Assembly: GCA_029219125.1 (NCBI GenBank)
Contig: JAQXSU010000162.1
Coordinates: 1 to 7,433, forward strand
Source of the DNA: Bacillota bacterium
GTDB lineage: Bacteria > Bacillota > Clostridia > Peptostreptococcales > Anaerovoracaceae
Length of the DNA: 7,433 nucleotides
Reading direction: 5' to 3'
The translations under genes and the position numbers were made by a program. This document shows, piece by piece, positions 1 through 5,693 of the stretch. How positions within the stretch are numbered: the stretch's first letter is position 1; each line of letters begins with the position of its first letter. The notes below the pieces were generated by a model. The model was not told the origin of the DNA. It saw only the letters and a program-made list of their open reading frames with translations, and made no database searches.

Positions 1-118
1 CCACCTTGGCGATATCATTGAACGCTGCGAAAGAGTCGTTTCCCTCCCAGGTCTGTTTCGACACCTGACAAAGCCCTTTATATTTTATTTCCTGTACTTT
101 CGTTTCAAATATTCTCAT
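1..118 (-). CDS. N-terminus of a probable [FeFe]-hydrogenase-like iron-sulfur protein (partial)
   Basis: Only the first 39 codons are inside the window; the rest lies beyond base 1. The ATG at 118-116 is preceded by a purine-rich ribosome site (GGGGAAGAGGAA) a few bases upstream. The peptide starts MRIFETKVQEIKYKGL and continues with a TWEGN segment. From memory this resembles the conserved start of monomeric group B-type [FeFe] hydrogenases (an MRxFETKVQxLKYxVLxEVA pattern), which later carry ferredoxin-like clusters and the H-cluster domain in anaerobic Bacillota. No cysteine cluster is visible in the fragment beyond one Cys, so the call rests on N-terminal similarity alone. The gene follows the second copy of the tRNA-associated terminator, so it should have its own promoter in 119-171; I see no convincing -35/-10 pair there. 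Confidence 0.45.
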   Translation of the reverse strand, partial: MRIFETKVQEIKYKGLCQVSKQTWEGNDSFAAFNDIAKV

Positions 119-171
119 TGTTCCTCTTCCCCATAATAAACCCATACACATACAATTATCCCGGATAGTTC

Positions 172-199
172 AAAAGGCGGCCAAAAGACCGCCTTTTTT
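172..199 (-). terminator. Intrinsic terminator, copy 2 of a duplicated hairpin
   Basis: Arms AAAAGGCGG (172-180) and CCGCCTTTT (189-197) enclose an 8-base loop, with flanking A and T runs that would give U tracts on either strand. It is nearly identical to the hairpin at 359-384 downstream of tRNA-Thr. On the minus strand it follows the orphan tRNA 3' fragment at 202-223. The symmetric A/T tails mean it could stop transcription from both directions. Confidence 0.8.
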
Positions 200-201
200 G
201 T

Positions 202-223
202 TGGAGCTGGTGGCGGGAATCGA
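202..223 (-). pseudogene. Orphan 3' end of a tRNA-Thr gene
   Basis: These 22 bases are identical to 399-420, the T-loop/T-stem 3' strand, acceptor 3' strand, discriminator T and CCA of tRNA-Thr(CGT). The upstream half of the tRNA (acceptor 5' strand, D arm, anticodon arm) is absent and replaced by the hairpin-rich segment. It is followed on the minus strand by its own copy of the tRNA terminator. It could be the remnant of a tandem tRNA-Thr copy or an attachment-site-like duplication. Confidence 0.7.
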
Positions 224-345
224 CCGGCTGTGCTTCGCACATCCTGACTCCTCGCAGTCCCTTTCGGACTGCTCAGACCAGCACCTGCTCACCAGTTCAC
301 CGGACTGCTTCGCAAACGGTGCTGCCCTCACGGGTTCGATCCCGC
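202..345 (-). repeat. Hairpin-rich element bounded by T-arm-like inverted ends, fused to an orphan tRNA-Thr 3' end
   Basis: The ends are imperfect inverted repeats that look like tRNA T-arm sequence: GCGGGAATCGA at 213-223 and TCGATCCCGC at 336-345 (one-base difference). The interior is a string of small hairpins: 229-241 (TGTGC/GCACA), 254-272 (GCAGTCC/GGACTGC, 7 bp perfect) and 298-321 (CACCG/CGGTG). The outer 202-223 piece equals the last 22 bases of the intact tRNA-Thr gene including CCA. No credible protein is encoded. It may be a small non-autonomous repeat that inserts at tRNA T-arms, a structured RNA, or debris of a second tRNA gene. The sequence shows the structure and duplication; mobility and function are inference. 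Confidence 0.6.
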
Positions 346-357
346 TTCTTTCTGTTC

Positions 358-384
358 AAAAAGGCGGCCAAAAGACCGCCTTTT
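358..384 (-). terminator. Intrinsic terminator of tRNA-Thr
   Basis: Arms AAAAGGCGG (359-367) and CCGCCTTTT (376-384) with an 8-base loop, followed on the minus strand by a five-T run ending at 358. It lies 15 bases beyond the CCA end of tRNA-Thr, the expected position for ending its transcript. Confidence 0.82.
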
Positions 385-398
385 CTGTTAAATTCTGT

Positions 399-473
399 TG
401 GAGCTGGTGGCGGGAATCGAACCCGCAACCCCATCATTACGAATGATGTGCTCTACCATTGAGCCACACCAGC
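399..473 (-). tRNA. tRNA-Thr, anticodon CGT
   Basis: Folds as a complete cloverleaf of 75 nt with encoded CCA. Acceptor GCTGGTG pairs with CACCAGC; the D arm is GCTC/GAGC around loop AATGGTA; the anticodon stem CATCA/TGATG encloses loop TTCGTAA with anticodon CGT; the variable loop is GGGTT; the T stem GCGGG/CCCGC encloses TTCGATT; discriminator T is followed by CCA at 401-399. CGT reads the threonine codon ACG. It has its own promoter upstream (502-531) and a terminator downstream (358-384), so it is a single-gene transcript. Its 3' 22 bases recur at 202-223. Confidence 0.97.
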
Positions 474-501
474 ATATTCTGTTTCGACATGCAACGTGTA
501 T

Positions 502-531
502 ATTATACTACAACAGAATAAAAAATGCCAG
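502..531 (-). promoter_or_regulatory. Sigma-A-type promoter of tRNA-Thr
   Basis: On the minus strand the -10 is a perfect TATAAT (502-507) and the -35 is CTGGCA (526-531), 4 of 6 to consensus, spaced 18 bases. Predicted initiation near 495 leaves a leader of about 20 nt before the tRNA 5' end at 473. Confidence 0.65.
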
Positions 532-539
532 TACTATTT

Positions 540-1202
540 TCATTTTTTCGAAAAAAGAACACGAAACGACCGGAGCAGGTCCTGATGCTCCACCTTCTTT
601 GCATCAAACTTCACCAGTGCGAATGCTAGCTGCATCATCGGTCCCATACAGAAAGTCGAAATCACCGTTCCGATTCCAATCGGTCCGCCCAATAGCCAGC
701 CGATGGCCAGCACGATTACCAGAATACCGATGCTGATGACGCCCAGCGGAACACGAGGCAGTCTCTTTCCAAGAGCCACAAGCATGGAATCCCTCGGCCC
801 GCAGGTCAGGGCCGCTTTCATATAGATAAACTGGGAAAAACCCATGACAAAAAGGCCGGTAAGCATCAGGAGAACGCCGGCGAACGGATTTTGCAAAGTG
901 GGAACCGGATTCAGCCAGTTGCAGAAATCCACTGCCTTCCCCACTACGATTGCGTCCAGAATCATACCGATACCGATGCGTTCTTTCAGAAGCAGGTCGA
1001 TGACAACGATGGTCAGTGAGATCATAATGGATGCGGTTCCATAAAGAATGCCCAGTTTCTGTGAAAGACCGATGCAGAAGGCGTCCCAGGGCGCCACGCC
1101 GATGTTGGCCTGAATGGTCAGGTAAACGCCCACGCCGAAGCAAAAAAGGCCGAATGCGGCCAGCAGGCTGTTTTTCAGGATTTCAAGAGGTGTCTGGTTC
1201 AT
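540..1202 (-). CDS. YczE/YitT-like integral membrane protein
   Basis: A 220-residue hydrophobic protein with about six membrane segments (roughly residues 11-31, 52-72, 76-92, 106-128, 150-172 and 174-196), no signal peptide and a basic C-terminus. It carries marks I associate with the YczE/YitT/YyaS membrane family: GVAPWDAF at 35-42, CGPRDSM at 134-140 and GGPIGIGT at 172-179. The molecular function is not settled; a small-molecule transporter is a guess, and YczE of Bacillus is linked only to surfactin production. Its ATG overlaps the stop of the upstream phosphatase gene by four bases (ATGA, 1199-1202), so the two are translationally coupled. No clear hairpin terminator follows; the tRNA-Thr promoter begins just beyond its stop. 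Confidence 0.82.
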   Translation of the reverse strand: MNQTPLEILKNSLLAAFGLFCFGVGVYLTIQANIGVAPWDAFCIGLSQKLGILYGTASIMISLTIVVIDLLLKERIGIGMILDAIVVGKAVDFCNWLNPVPTLQNPFAGVLLMLTGLFVMGFSQFIYMKAALTCGPRDSMLVALGKRLPRVPLGVISIGILVIVLAIGWLLGGPIGIGTVISTFCMGPMMQLAFALVKFDAKKVEHQDLLRSFRVLFSKK

Positions 1203-1669
1203 ATGTATAGTTCTCCGTTTTCTTTCAGATGCCGCAGGAAGGTCTCACAGCCTTCCACGATGTCGTCGTATGTGATATCAAAATTGCCCGTGTACCAGGG
1301 ATCGGCAATTTCCCTCGGTCTCTCCGACCAGTCCAGCATACCGTGGATTTTGTGCTCCGGGTCGCCTCCCAGGATGCGCAGCAGGTTCCTGCGATTGTTT
1401 TCGTCCATGATCAGTAAATAATCAAAATCCGCATAGTCGGCTTTCGTCACCTGTCTGGCTTGACGGGACGGGCAGGCAATCCCCTCTTCGGCCAGTTTCC
1501 GGCGGGTTCCCCGGTGAACGTCGTTTCCGATCTCCTCCCGGCTGGTGGCTACCGATGCGATGCAGAACCGGTCCTCCAGATGCCGCTTTTTTACCATATC
1601 CTTCAAAATATATTCTGCCATGGGCGAGCGGCAGATGTTGCCGTGGCAGATGAAAAGTATCTTTATCAT
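1199..1669 (-). CDS. Low-molecular-weight protein tyrosine phosphatase
   Basis: A 156-residue cytoplasmic enzyme of the usual LMW-PTP length. The catalytic P-loop C-x5-R-S is at the start: Cys8 (nucleophile), Asn11, Arg14, Ser15 in CHGNICRS. The general acid loop is DPWY at 123-126 (Asp123). Together these predict cysteine-dependent hydrolysis of phosphotyrosine, or possibly phosphoarginine or low-molecular-weight phosphoesters, as in Bacillus YwlE and YfkJ; the substrate cannot be told from sequence. The ATG at 1669 has an AAAGAGG ribosome site nine bases upstream. It overlaps a possible 11-codon leader ORF upstream and the YczE-like gene downstream, both by ATGA. No cognate tyrosine kinase is visible in the window. 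Confidence 0.93.
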   Translation of the reverse strand: MIKILFICHGNICRSPMAEYILKDMVKKRHLEDRFCIASVATSREEIGNDVHRGTRRKLAEEGIACPSRQARQVTKADYADFDYLLIMDENNRRNLLRILGGDPEHKIHGMLDWSERPREIADPWYTGNFDITYDDIVEGCETFLRHLKENGELYI

Positions 1670-1701
1670 GCAATTTTACCTCTTTGTAAATCGTATCTCA
1701 T
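1666..1701 (-). CDS. Possible 11-residue leader peptide before the phosphatase
   Basis: ATG at 1701-1699 preceded at good spacing by AGAGGAAG, a strong ribosome site. It encodes MRYDLQRGKIA and stops at a TGA sharing four bases (ATGA) with the phosphatase start. The arrangement suggests translational coupling. There is no run of one regulatory amino acid and no attenuator hairpin, so it may be a remnant of a longer gene displaced by the cassette to the right, or a chance ORF. Confidence 0.3.
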   Translation of the reverse strand: MRYDLQRGKIA

Positions 1702-1741
1702 AATGTTCTTCCTCTGTAATGATAGATTTCAAGAAAACTAA

Positions 1742-2500
1742 TTACTTTATCCCATAGCAATTTCGCAACAGACTTATAATAGATTTCTGATTGAATCCTC
1801 GAATACCTAAAGCTTTCAAATCAACCGTTTCCTTTTCCATTTTATCTAAAAAGCGTTTCATATCGGATGCGATTTCCTCTGCAAGTACCTGCCTGGATTC
1901 TGCCGTAATCAACTGCCCAAGTCGAAAAACATCATTTTTATGTTTTTTGATATTTTTACTGTCAACCAACTCACCATTCGCCTTTCGTTCGGTTAAGTCA
2001 AGCCAGGCTTTTGCTTTAAATGGAATAAGGCAAACATCTCTAAGTACAGGAATTCCATCTAAAATGATCTGCCCATTTTTCAGCAAATCATAATAAGCAT
2101 CATTCAAAAGTATTGCTGATAAACTGGAAATCTCATCGTCAAACGGAAGGGGCGTTAATACAGCATTTTCATCCAATTCAATAAACTGCGGTTTCTTAGA
2201 AAAAATCTCAATCATAAAAGGATACTCTTTACTTTTCGGAGAAGTAAAACGATAAAACTGCGTATTACCTGTACTCTTGTTTTTATGTTCATACTCCGCT
2301 TCTTTGATATATTCCCAAAATGCTTTTCCGAACTCTGTGGTGATAGCTTCAACAACCAGGACAATATCAATGTCCTTTGTTGCTCTAAAAGTCATGTCTT
2401 CATTTTCCATCAGCAGATCACAGGCTGTTCCTCCGATCACAACATACTGATCTTCGAAACCTTGAAATTTTTCTTTAAATTTTGTAAATCCCGTAACCAT
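1742..2500 (-). CDS. AbiEii-like nucleotidyltransferase toxin of a type IV toxin-antitoxin pair
   Basis: A 252-residue cytoplasmic protein with a nucleotidyltransferase-fold signature: the Gly-Gly turn IGGTAC (22-27), then TKDIDIVL (41-48) giving Asp43 and Asp45 as the metal-binding pair, a third acidic residue in IEI (Glu98), and a conserved-looking FKAKAWLDL block (161-169) like the Lys and Asp motifs of AbiEii toxins. AbiEii/MenT-type toxins add nucleotides to RNA targets such as tRNA acceptor ends and arrest growth or abort phage infection. It starts at an ATG immediately after the stop of the upstream antitoxin-like gene (TAA then ATG, no gap). The nearest AGGAG lies 14 bases away, so translation probably relies on reinitiation after the upstream gene. 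The family match is from motifs and gene order; a non-toxic nucleotidyltransferase remains possible. Confidence 0.68.
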   Translation of the reverse strand: MVTGFTKFKEKFQGFEDQYVVIGGTACDLLMENEDMTFRATKDIDIVLVVEAITTEFGKAFWEYIKEAEYEHKNKSTGNTQFYRFTSPKSKEYPFMIEIFSKKPQFIELDENAVLTPLPFDDEISSLSAILLNDAYYDLLKNGQIILDGIPVLRDVCLIPFKAKAWLDLTERKANGELVDSKNIKKHKNDVFRLGQLITAESRQVLAEEIASDMKRFLDKMEKETVDLKALGIRGFNQKSIISLLRNCYGIK

Positions 2501-3439
2501 TTATTCTGTCCATACTCCTTCCAGTAATTCTTCTATGGCTTCTTCAACTCGCTCATCTTCATTTTCTTCAAAAGACAGTGCAACGGATAATCTATCCGCC
2601 ATGTCATCCTCAGAAAATTGTTTCGGATCATATTCCCATAATTCAACTCTGACCTGTTCATCAGGGTCAATCAGTTCATTCCCCAATTTTTCTTTCGCAA
2701 AAAGCTTAATATAGACAGCGTATGTCGTCACTCTGCTTGGATTCAGCATTGTTGCTTCTGCTAAAACAGAGTCACCAGCAAGAACCATATCCGTTGTAAT
2801 ATCTGCCTTGTTCAGATAACCGATTTTTCGAACAGGAGACATCATATATTTTTTTACTTTTTCATATAGTTCTTTTCCACTGTAATCAGACTCTATTACC
2901 TTGTTTACACCATCTTTTGTTGTATAAAATAACCCGGTAGCCTCAAGCTGCCTCACAGCTCGACTCATGGTCATTGCGGTAAAAGGAAGCTTTTTCGTAG
3001 CATCCGAAACATATATTTTTTTGCTTTTGTTATAAAGATACATCAAAACTAATTGCTGCGTGGAAAACATAAACTTTGTTACTTCTAGTGCTTCTTCATT
3101 TTCTTGTGTCAGAAATGTACCCATAAATGGCAGAAATGCCTGCTTACCTGTAATAAAAGGAATTCCACCCTCTATCAACTTTTTTCTTCTGTATGATGAA
3201 ACAGTTGGAAGTTTAATTACTACCGGAACATTTTCAATCTCTTGTATTCTTTTTATCTGTTTTTTTAACGCCGGAAGGGTAACAAGTTCTTCTGTTGGGG
3301 ATAGCACAATGCATCTGTAGCCATTCAATATTGCTGCTGTAAAATCATAGCTTCCTGCAATATACATCGGCAATGCACCTTGTTTATTCCAGCTTTCATA
3401 TTGCACTTGCACTCCGAATATGTCCGTAAGCATATCCAT
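2501..3439 (-). CDS. AbiEi-like winged-helix antitoxin/transcriptional repressor
   Basis: A 312-residue protein when started at the ATG 3439-3437, which has AAGGAG seven bases upstream. A GTG at 3457 would add six residues but has no good ribosome site, because that AAGGAG lies inside it. A MarR-like winged helix is evident near residues 127-180 (LVLMYLYN, then TAMTMSRAVRQLEATGLFYT). A segment AGDSVLAEATML (221-232) followed by VTTYAV resembles the GESALAxYTML stretch of AbiEi-type antitoxins. The C-terminus is very acidic. Known AbiEi proteins repress their own promoter by binding inverted repeats and neutralise the nucleotidyltransferase without stably binding it. Here a perfect inverted repeat overlaps the promoter and the toxin-like gene follows directly, matching that arrangement. 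Confidence 0.66.
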   Translation of the reverse strand: MDMLTDIFGVQVQYESWNKQGALPMYIAGSYDFTAAILNGYRCIVLSPTEELVTLPALKKQIKRIQEIENVPVVIKLPTVSSYRRKKLIEGGIPFITGKQAFLPFMGTFLTQENEEALEVTKFMFSTQQLVLMYLYNKSKKIYVSDATKKLPFTAMTMSRAVRQLEATGLFYTTKDGVNKVIESDYSGKELYEKVKKYMMSPVRKIGYLNKADITTDMVLAGDSVLAEATMLNPSRVTTYAVYIKLFAKEKLGNELIDPDEQVRVELWEYDPKQFSEDDMADRLSVALSFEENEDERVEEAIEELLEGVWTE

Positions 3440-3469
3440 AGCTGAACTCCTTTTCACCTATTATTATTT

Positions 3470-3499
3470 CATTATAACTTTTGCAAAGTTATAATGCAA
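3470..3499 (-). promoter_or_regulatory. Promoter with a perfect palindromic operator for the AbiE-like operon
   Basis: Arms CATTATAACTTT (3470-3481) and AAAGTTATAATG (3485-3496) are exact inverted repeats around a TGC centre. On the minus strand the -10 is a perfect TATAAT (3471-3476), inside one arm, and a -35 TTGCAT (3494-3499, only 3 of 6 to consensus) lies exactly 17 bases away and overlaps the other arm. Initiation near 3464 leaves a leader of ~25 nt with the AAGGAG. A dimer bound here would block polymerase, so autorepression by the downstream winged-helix protein is the natural inference. Confidence 0.75.
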
Positions 3500-3504
3500 T
3501 GTTT

Positions 3505-3786
3505 TTAAGTTAAATTGTTTGTAAATATTTTGCATGAATTCCCATGCATTAATACGCAAAAAGCAACCGCAAAAGTAAATGGTAAACCACATTCGTGGTC
3601 TGAAAAACTACCGCCTTCCGGAACAGTGATATCGGCATATTTTACACCCTTGAACTTGTCCGTGACATACTTCACGAACAGCAGGGTCAGGATATAGTCC
3701 TTATACTGAGACGCATCCATGTCGCCTCTCAGTTTATCACAGCTCGCCCAAAGGGAACTGTACAACTCATTTTTCTTTATCGTCAT
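3505..3786 (-). pseudogene. hsdM: Truncated HsdM (type I restriction-modification methyltransferase), N-terminal piece
   Basis: The first ~63 residues match the conserved N-terminus of type I DNA methyltransferase subunits: MTIKKNELYSSLWASCDKLR, then MDASQYKDYILTLLFVKYVTDK and VPEGGSFSD. In the intact family this helical domain is followed by several hundred residues with the SAM-binding and NPPY catalytic motifs. Here the similarity stops at Asp63 (about base 3598); the last 30 residues are unrelated and the frame ends at 3505. A methyltransferase cannot be made from it. The start has only a weak ribosome site. It follows the ATP-binding-protein remnant by 74 bases, consistent with one ancestral restriction-type locus. 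The break lies ~100 bases from the AbiE-like operator, so cassette acquisition or a deletion probably created it. Confidence 0.85.
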
Positions 3787-3860
3787 GTTTGTTTACCACA
3801 CTTCTCTTAATTTGGTGTTTCTGCTTTCCTGCAAATCAGTTTCACAGGAACCGCCTTGTG

Positions 3861-4829
3861 TTATCTTTTCAATTTGTATACGCGGTTCTTATTGTTACCC
3901 TCTGCAACGACAACACCCTCATTCAGGAGCTCCTTCAACAGCTGCTTTACGCGCGTGCTCTTTACACCCAGCAGTTCTGCAATATCTGTATTCTTCGCAG
4001 AAACATGATCTGTAAGATACGTGATGATTTCATTCTTTTGCCGTGCGGTTTTTATCGTCACTTTTTTATCGTCACTTTTTATCGTCGCTTTTTTATCGTC
4101 ACTTTTCTTGAATGCTAGCGACAACATAATCCGATCAGGATCGAAGTTTTCGGAGATCACCGGCGCAGTCCATCCCTGTGTGTGCCACACACGGAAGATA
4201 TTGGGGATGCCGCTGCCTGCACGCTCACCAATATCGATTAAGTTGAACATTTTGAGCATGGTGCTGTTACGGGGATCGGATACGCCGCCACTCTTTGCGG
4301 CATCGATTTCAATGCGGAAGTTACCGGGATTGGACATAGTAATAGCATCCCGTTTTTTCACGATGACCAGCCCCTGTCTGCCATAATAGTCAGCATTGAC
4401 TAAGCAGTTGGCCAAAGCCTCACGCAGGGCCTGATGCACGGAGGTGTCGTCCACTCGGGCACCGCCCTCCATTTTGAAGGGCACTTTAATATCCTGTGTC
4501 AGCTTGTTATAAATGCGGAAATAGAAGTCATATACATTGCCGCTCCAATCGCCTGAAGAGGAAATGATGCGATCTGTCCAGCGGGTATCGGCGTCATACT
4601 GTTCCTGATAATCAAGGAAATAGGCATTATACTCCCGCACGATGTCATACTCATTGCCAAACATAAGAAGTCCTGCGGAAGTGGGGTGCTTCTTTCCATC
4701 GGAGCCGATAACCATAGCCTGATATTCCTCTTTGGTGCATTTGTAATCGCCCTCACCGTTGCTGCGATAGGTGGATAGCGGGTTTCCATCCACATAGAAC
4801 GGGCGATAGGACCGCCCGGCGGGGGCACA
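3861..4829 (-). pseudogene. 5'-truncated Schlafen/AlbA-type ATP-binding protein (GHKL ATPase plus winged helix)
   Basis: The frame is open from just after an in-frame TAA at 4832-4830 and has no plausible start; the GTG at 4793 lies within conserved sequence (FYVDGNPLSTYR). Counting from that GTG, residues 11-22 (NGEGDYKC) and 39-50 belong to the middle of these proteins. A GHKL-like ATPase follows, with N-box REALANCLVNADY (124-136; Glu125, Asn129), SNPGNF (154-159) and GERAGSGIPNIF (189-200). After a lysine-rich repeat linker comes a C-terminal winged helix (about 253-310). Family members normally begin with an AlbA_2/Schlafen nucleic-acid-binding domain, which is missing. Such proteins often accompany type I restriction loci, and an HsdM fragment follows. 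The remaining part has no internal stop, so the truncation may be recent. Confidence 0.75.
4050..4103 (-). repeat. 27-bp tandem repeat encoding a SDDKKxTIK linker
   Basis: Two in-frame 27-base copies encode SDDKKATIK and SDDKKVTIK (residues 231-248 counted from 4793). Each is itself built from two 13-14-base pieces of the type GTGACGATAAAA. It lies between the ATPase and winged-helix domains of the truncated ATP-binding protein and probably forms a flexible charged linker. Loss or gain of one 27-base unit would keep the frame; of one half unit would break it. Confidence 0.8.
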
Positions 4830-4838
4830 TTAAGAACA

Positions 4839-4872
4839 GAAGGGCTGCAGTTCGCAAAGCCCTTCATTTTTT
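4839..4872 (+). terminator. Hairpin followed by T run, terminator-like on the plus strand
   Basis: Arms GAAGGGCT (4839-4846) and AGCCCTTC (4858-4865) with an 11-base loop, followed on the plus strand by ATTTTTTCTTC. This is a textbook intrinsic terminator for plus-strand transcription, yet no plus-strand gene precedes it. On the minus strand the hairpin lies beyond the phosphoesterase stop but is followed only by CTGTTCTT, so it would be a weaker terminator for that operon. Confidence 0.5.
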
Positions 4873-4932
4873 CTTCATAAAATTTCGATATGTTTGTGAG
4901 AAAATAACAGTCCGCTTATTCAGAAACCTGTT

Positions 4933-5688
4933 TTAAAGAATCCTTATCATCTGCTCATACAGCAATATTTCTTCTGCGCTGACATTTCGGTTGTCATGGT
5001 AATGTCCGAAGAACCATTTCTTAAACTTTACATTCTGCCGGATTTCTTCCAGATAAACAGTTAATGCATCCGGCGTATACATACCGCCGCCCAGAAGAAC
5101 CTGCGTGCTGGAGGCGCAGCAATGTGTCACAATGAAGTCTACGACATTTCCATGGGCTGACAGATTTTGTCGTCCCTCCTCCATTTCTGCTTCAGATGGA
5201 AGTTCTTCCGGCCACCAGCTGACATGGTGAATTCGGTACGGCAGTGTTCCCCGGTCAAGGAGTTTTTTCTTATACCAGAAATCAGGGTCATCCGGTTCCA
5301 GAATACCGCCGGAAATATCGTGGCTTGTGGCACCGCCGAAGGTAAAGAATCGCTTTCCGTCAATTTCGAATATCTGACCACGCATCAGGTGGATGACAGA
5401 AGGTCTGATTTTATGTACCTTGCCGCCATGCCATTCTTCGACCGGATAAGCATACAATCTGTCAAAATTCTCGTGATTTCCGTCCACAAACAATGTGGTA
5501 AAGGATTTGCTGTCCAGCCAGTCCAGAACATGTTTCTCTTCTTTACTTTCTCTGCCCGAATTCCATACACCGCCAAAATCCCCGCAGATGATTACGAAAT
5601 CGTCTTTACTCATTTCCCTCTGCTCCGGGAATACGCGGGTGCTGAATCGCCTGAAATCCTGATGGCAATCGCCTGTAATATATATCAT
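4933..5688 (-). CDS. Calcineurin-like metallophosphoesterase
   Basis: A 251-residue cytoplasmic protein with all blocks of the metallophosphoesterase superfamily. Counted from the ATG at 5688 these are: GDCHQD (Asp7, His9), CGDFGG (Asp37), DGNHEN (Asn71, His72), THCC (His189) and GHYHDN (His229, His231). These ligands hold a two-metal centre that hydrolyses phosphoesters; the substrate is not evident. A TTG at 5697 could add three residues, but the ATG is preferred because the GGGG at the end of the upstream gene is only two bases from the TTG and 11 from the ATG. It is the last gene of a three-gene operon, starting five bases after the LUD gene stop. A weak hairpin lies beyond its end. Confidence 0.9.
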   Translation of the reverse strand: MIYITGDCHQDFRRFSTRVFPEQREMSKDDFVIICGDFGGVWNSGRESKEEKHVLDWLDSKSFTTLFVDGNHENFDRLYAYPVEEWHGGKVHKIRPSVIHLMRGQIFEIDGKRFFTFGGATSHDISGGILEPDDPDFWYKKKLLDRGTLPYRIHHVSWWPEELPSEAEMEEGRQNLSAHGNVVDFIVTHCCASSTQVLLGGGMYTPDALTVYLEEIRQNVKFKKWFFGHYHDNRNVSAEEILLYEQMIRIL

Positions 5689-5693
5689 ATGAA

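Noticed and set aside
119..171. Riboswitch or promoter ahead of the left-edge gene
   Set aside because: Fifty-odd bases with no recognisable aptamer core; a GATAAT and a TATTAT are present but neither has a -35 at a proper distance.
198..736. Two plus-strand ORFs (198-446 and 398-736) running through the tRNA region
   Set aside because: They translate antisense tRNA-Thr and the hairpin element; the part near 398-475 is the familiar spurious peptide seen over tRNA genes, and no ribosome site supports either start.
604..1143. Minus-strand ORF of 179 codons inside the YczE-like gene
   Set aside because: It is an alternative frame of a gene with clear membrane segments and family motifs; its own translation is low-complexity and charged in a way typical of a shadow.
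3531..3548. Small palindrome TGCATG/CATGCA near the HsdM break as a possible transposon end
   Set aside because: Only 6 bp per arm around the common GAATTC-like centre, with no transposase or matching partner; insufficient to call a mobile end.
4049..4103. Possible CRISPR array
   Set aside because: The repeats are 13-14 bases, directly abutting and in frame with a coding sequence; there are no unique spacers.
4499..4867. Minus-strand ORF of 122 codons overlapping the truncated ATP-binding gene in another frame
   Set aside because: Its longer part is a frame-shifted shadow of the ATPase remnant and its start overlaps the hairpin at 4839-4865; no ribosome site or known domain supports it.
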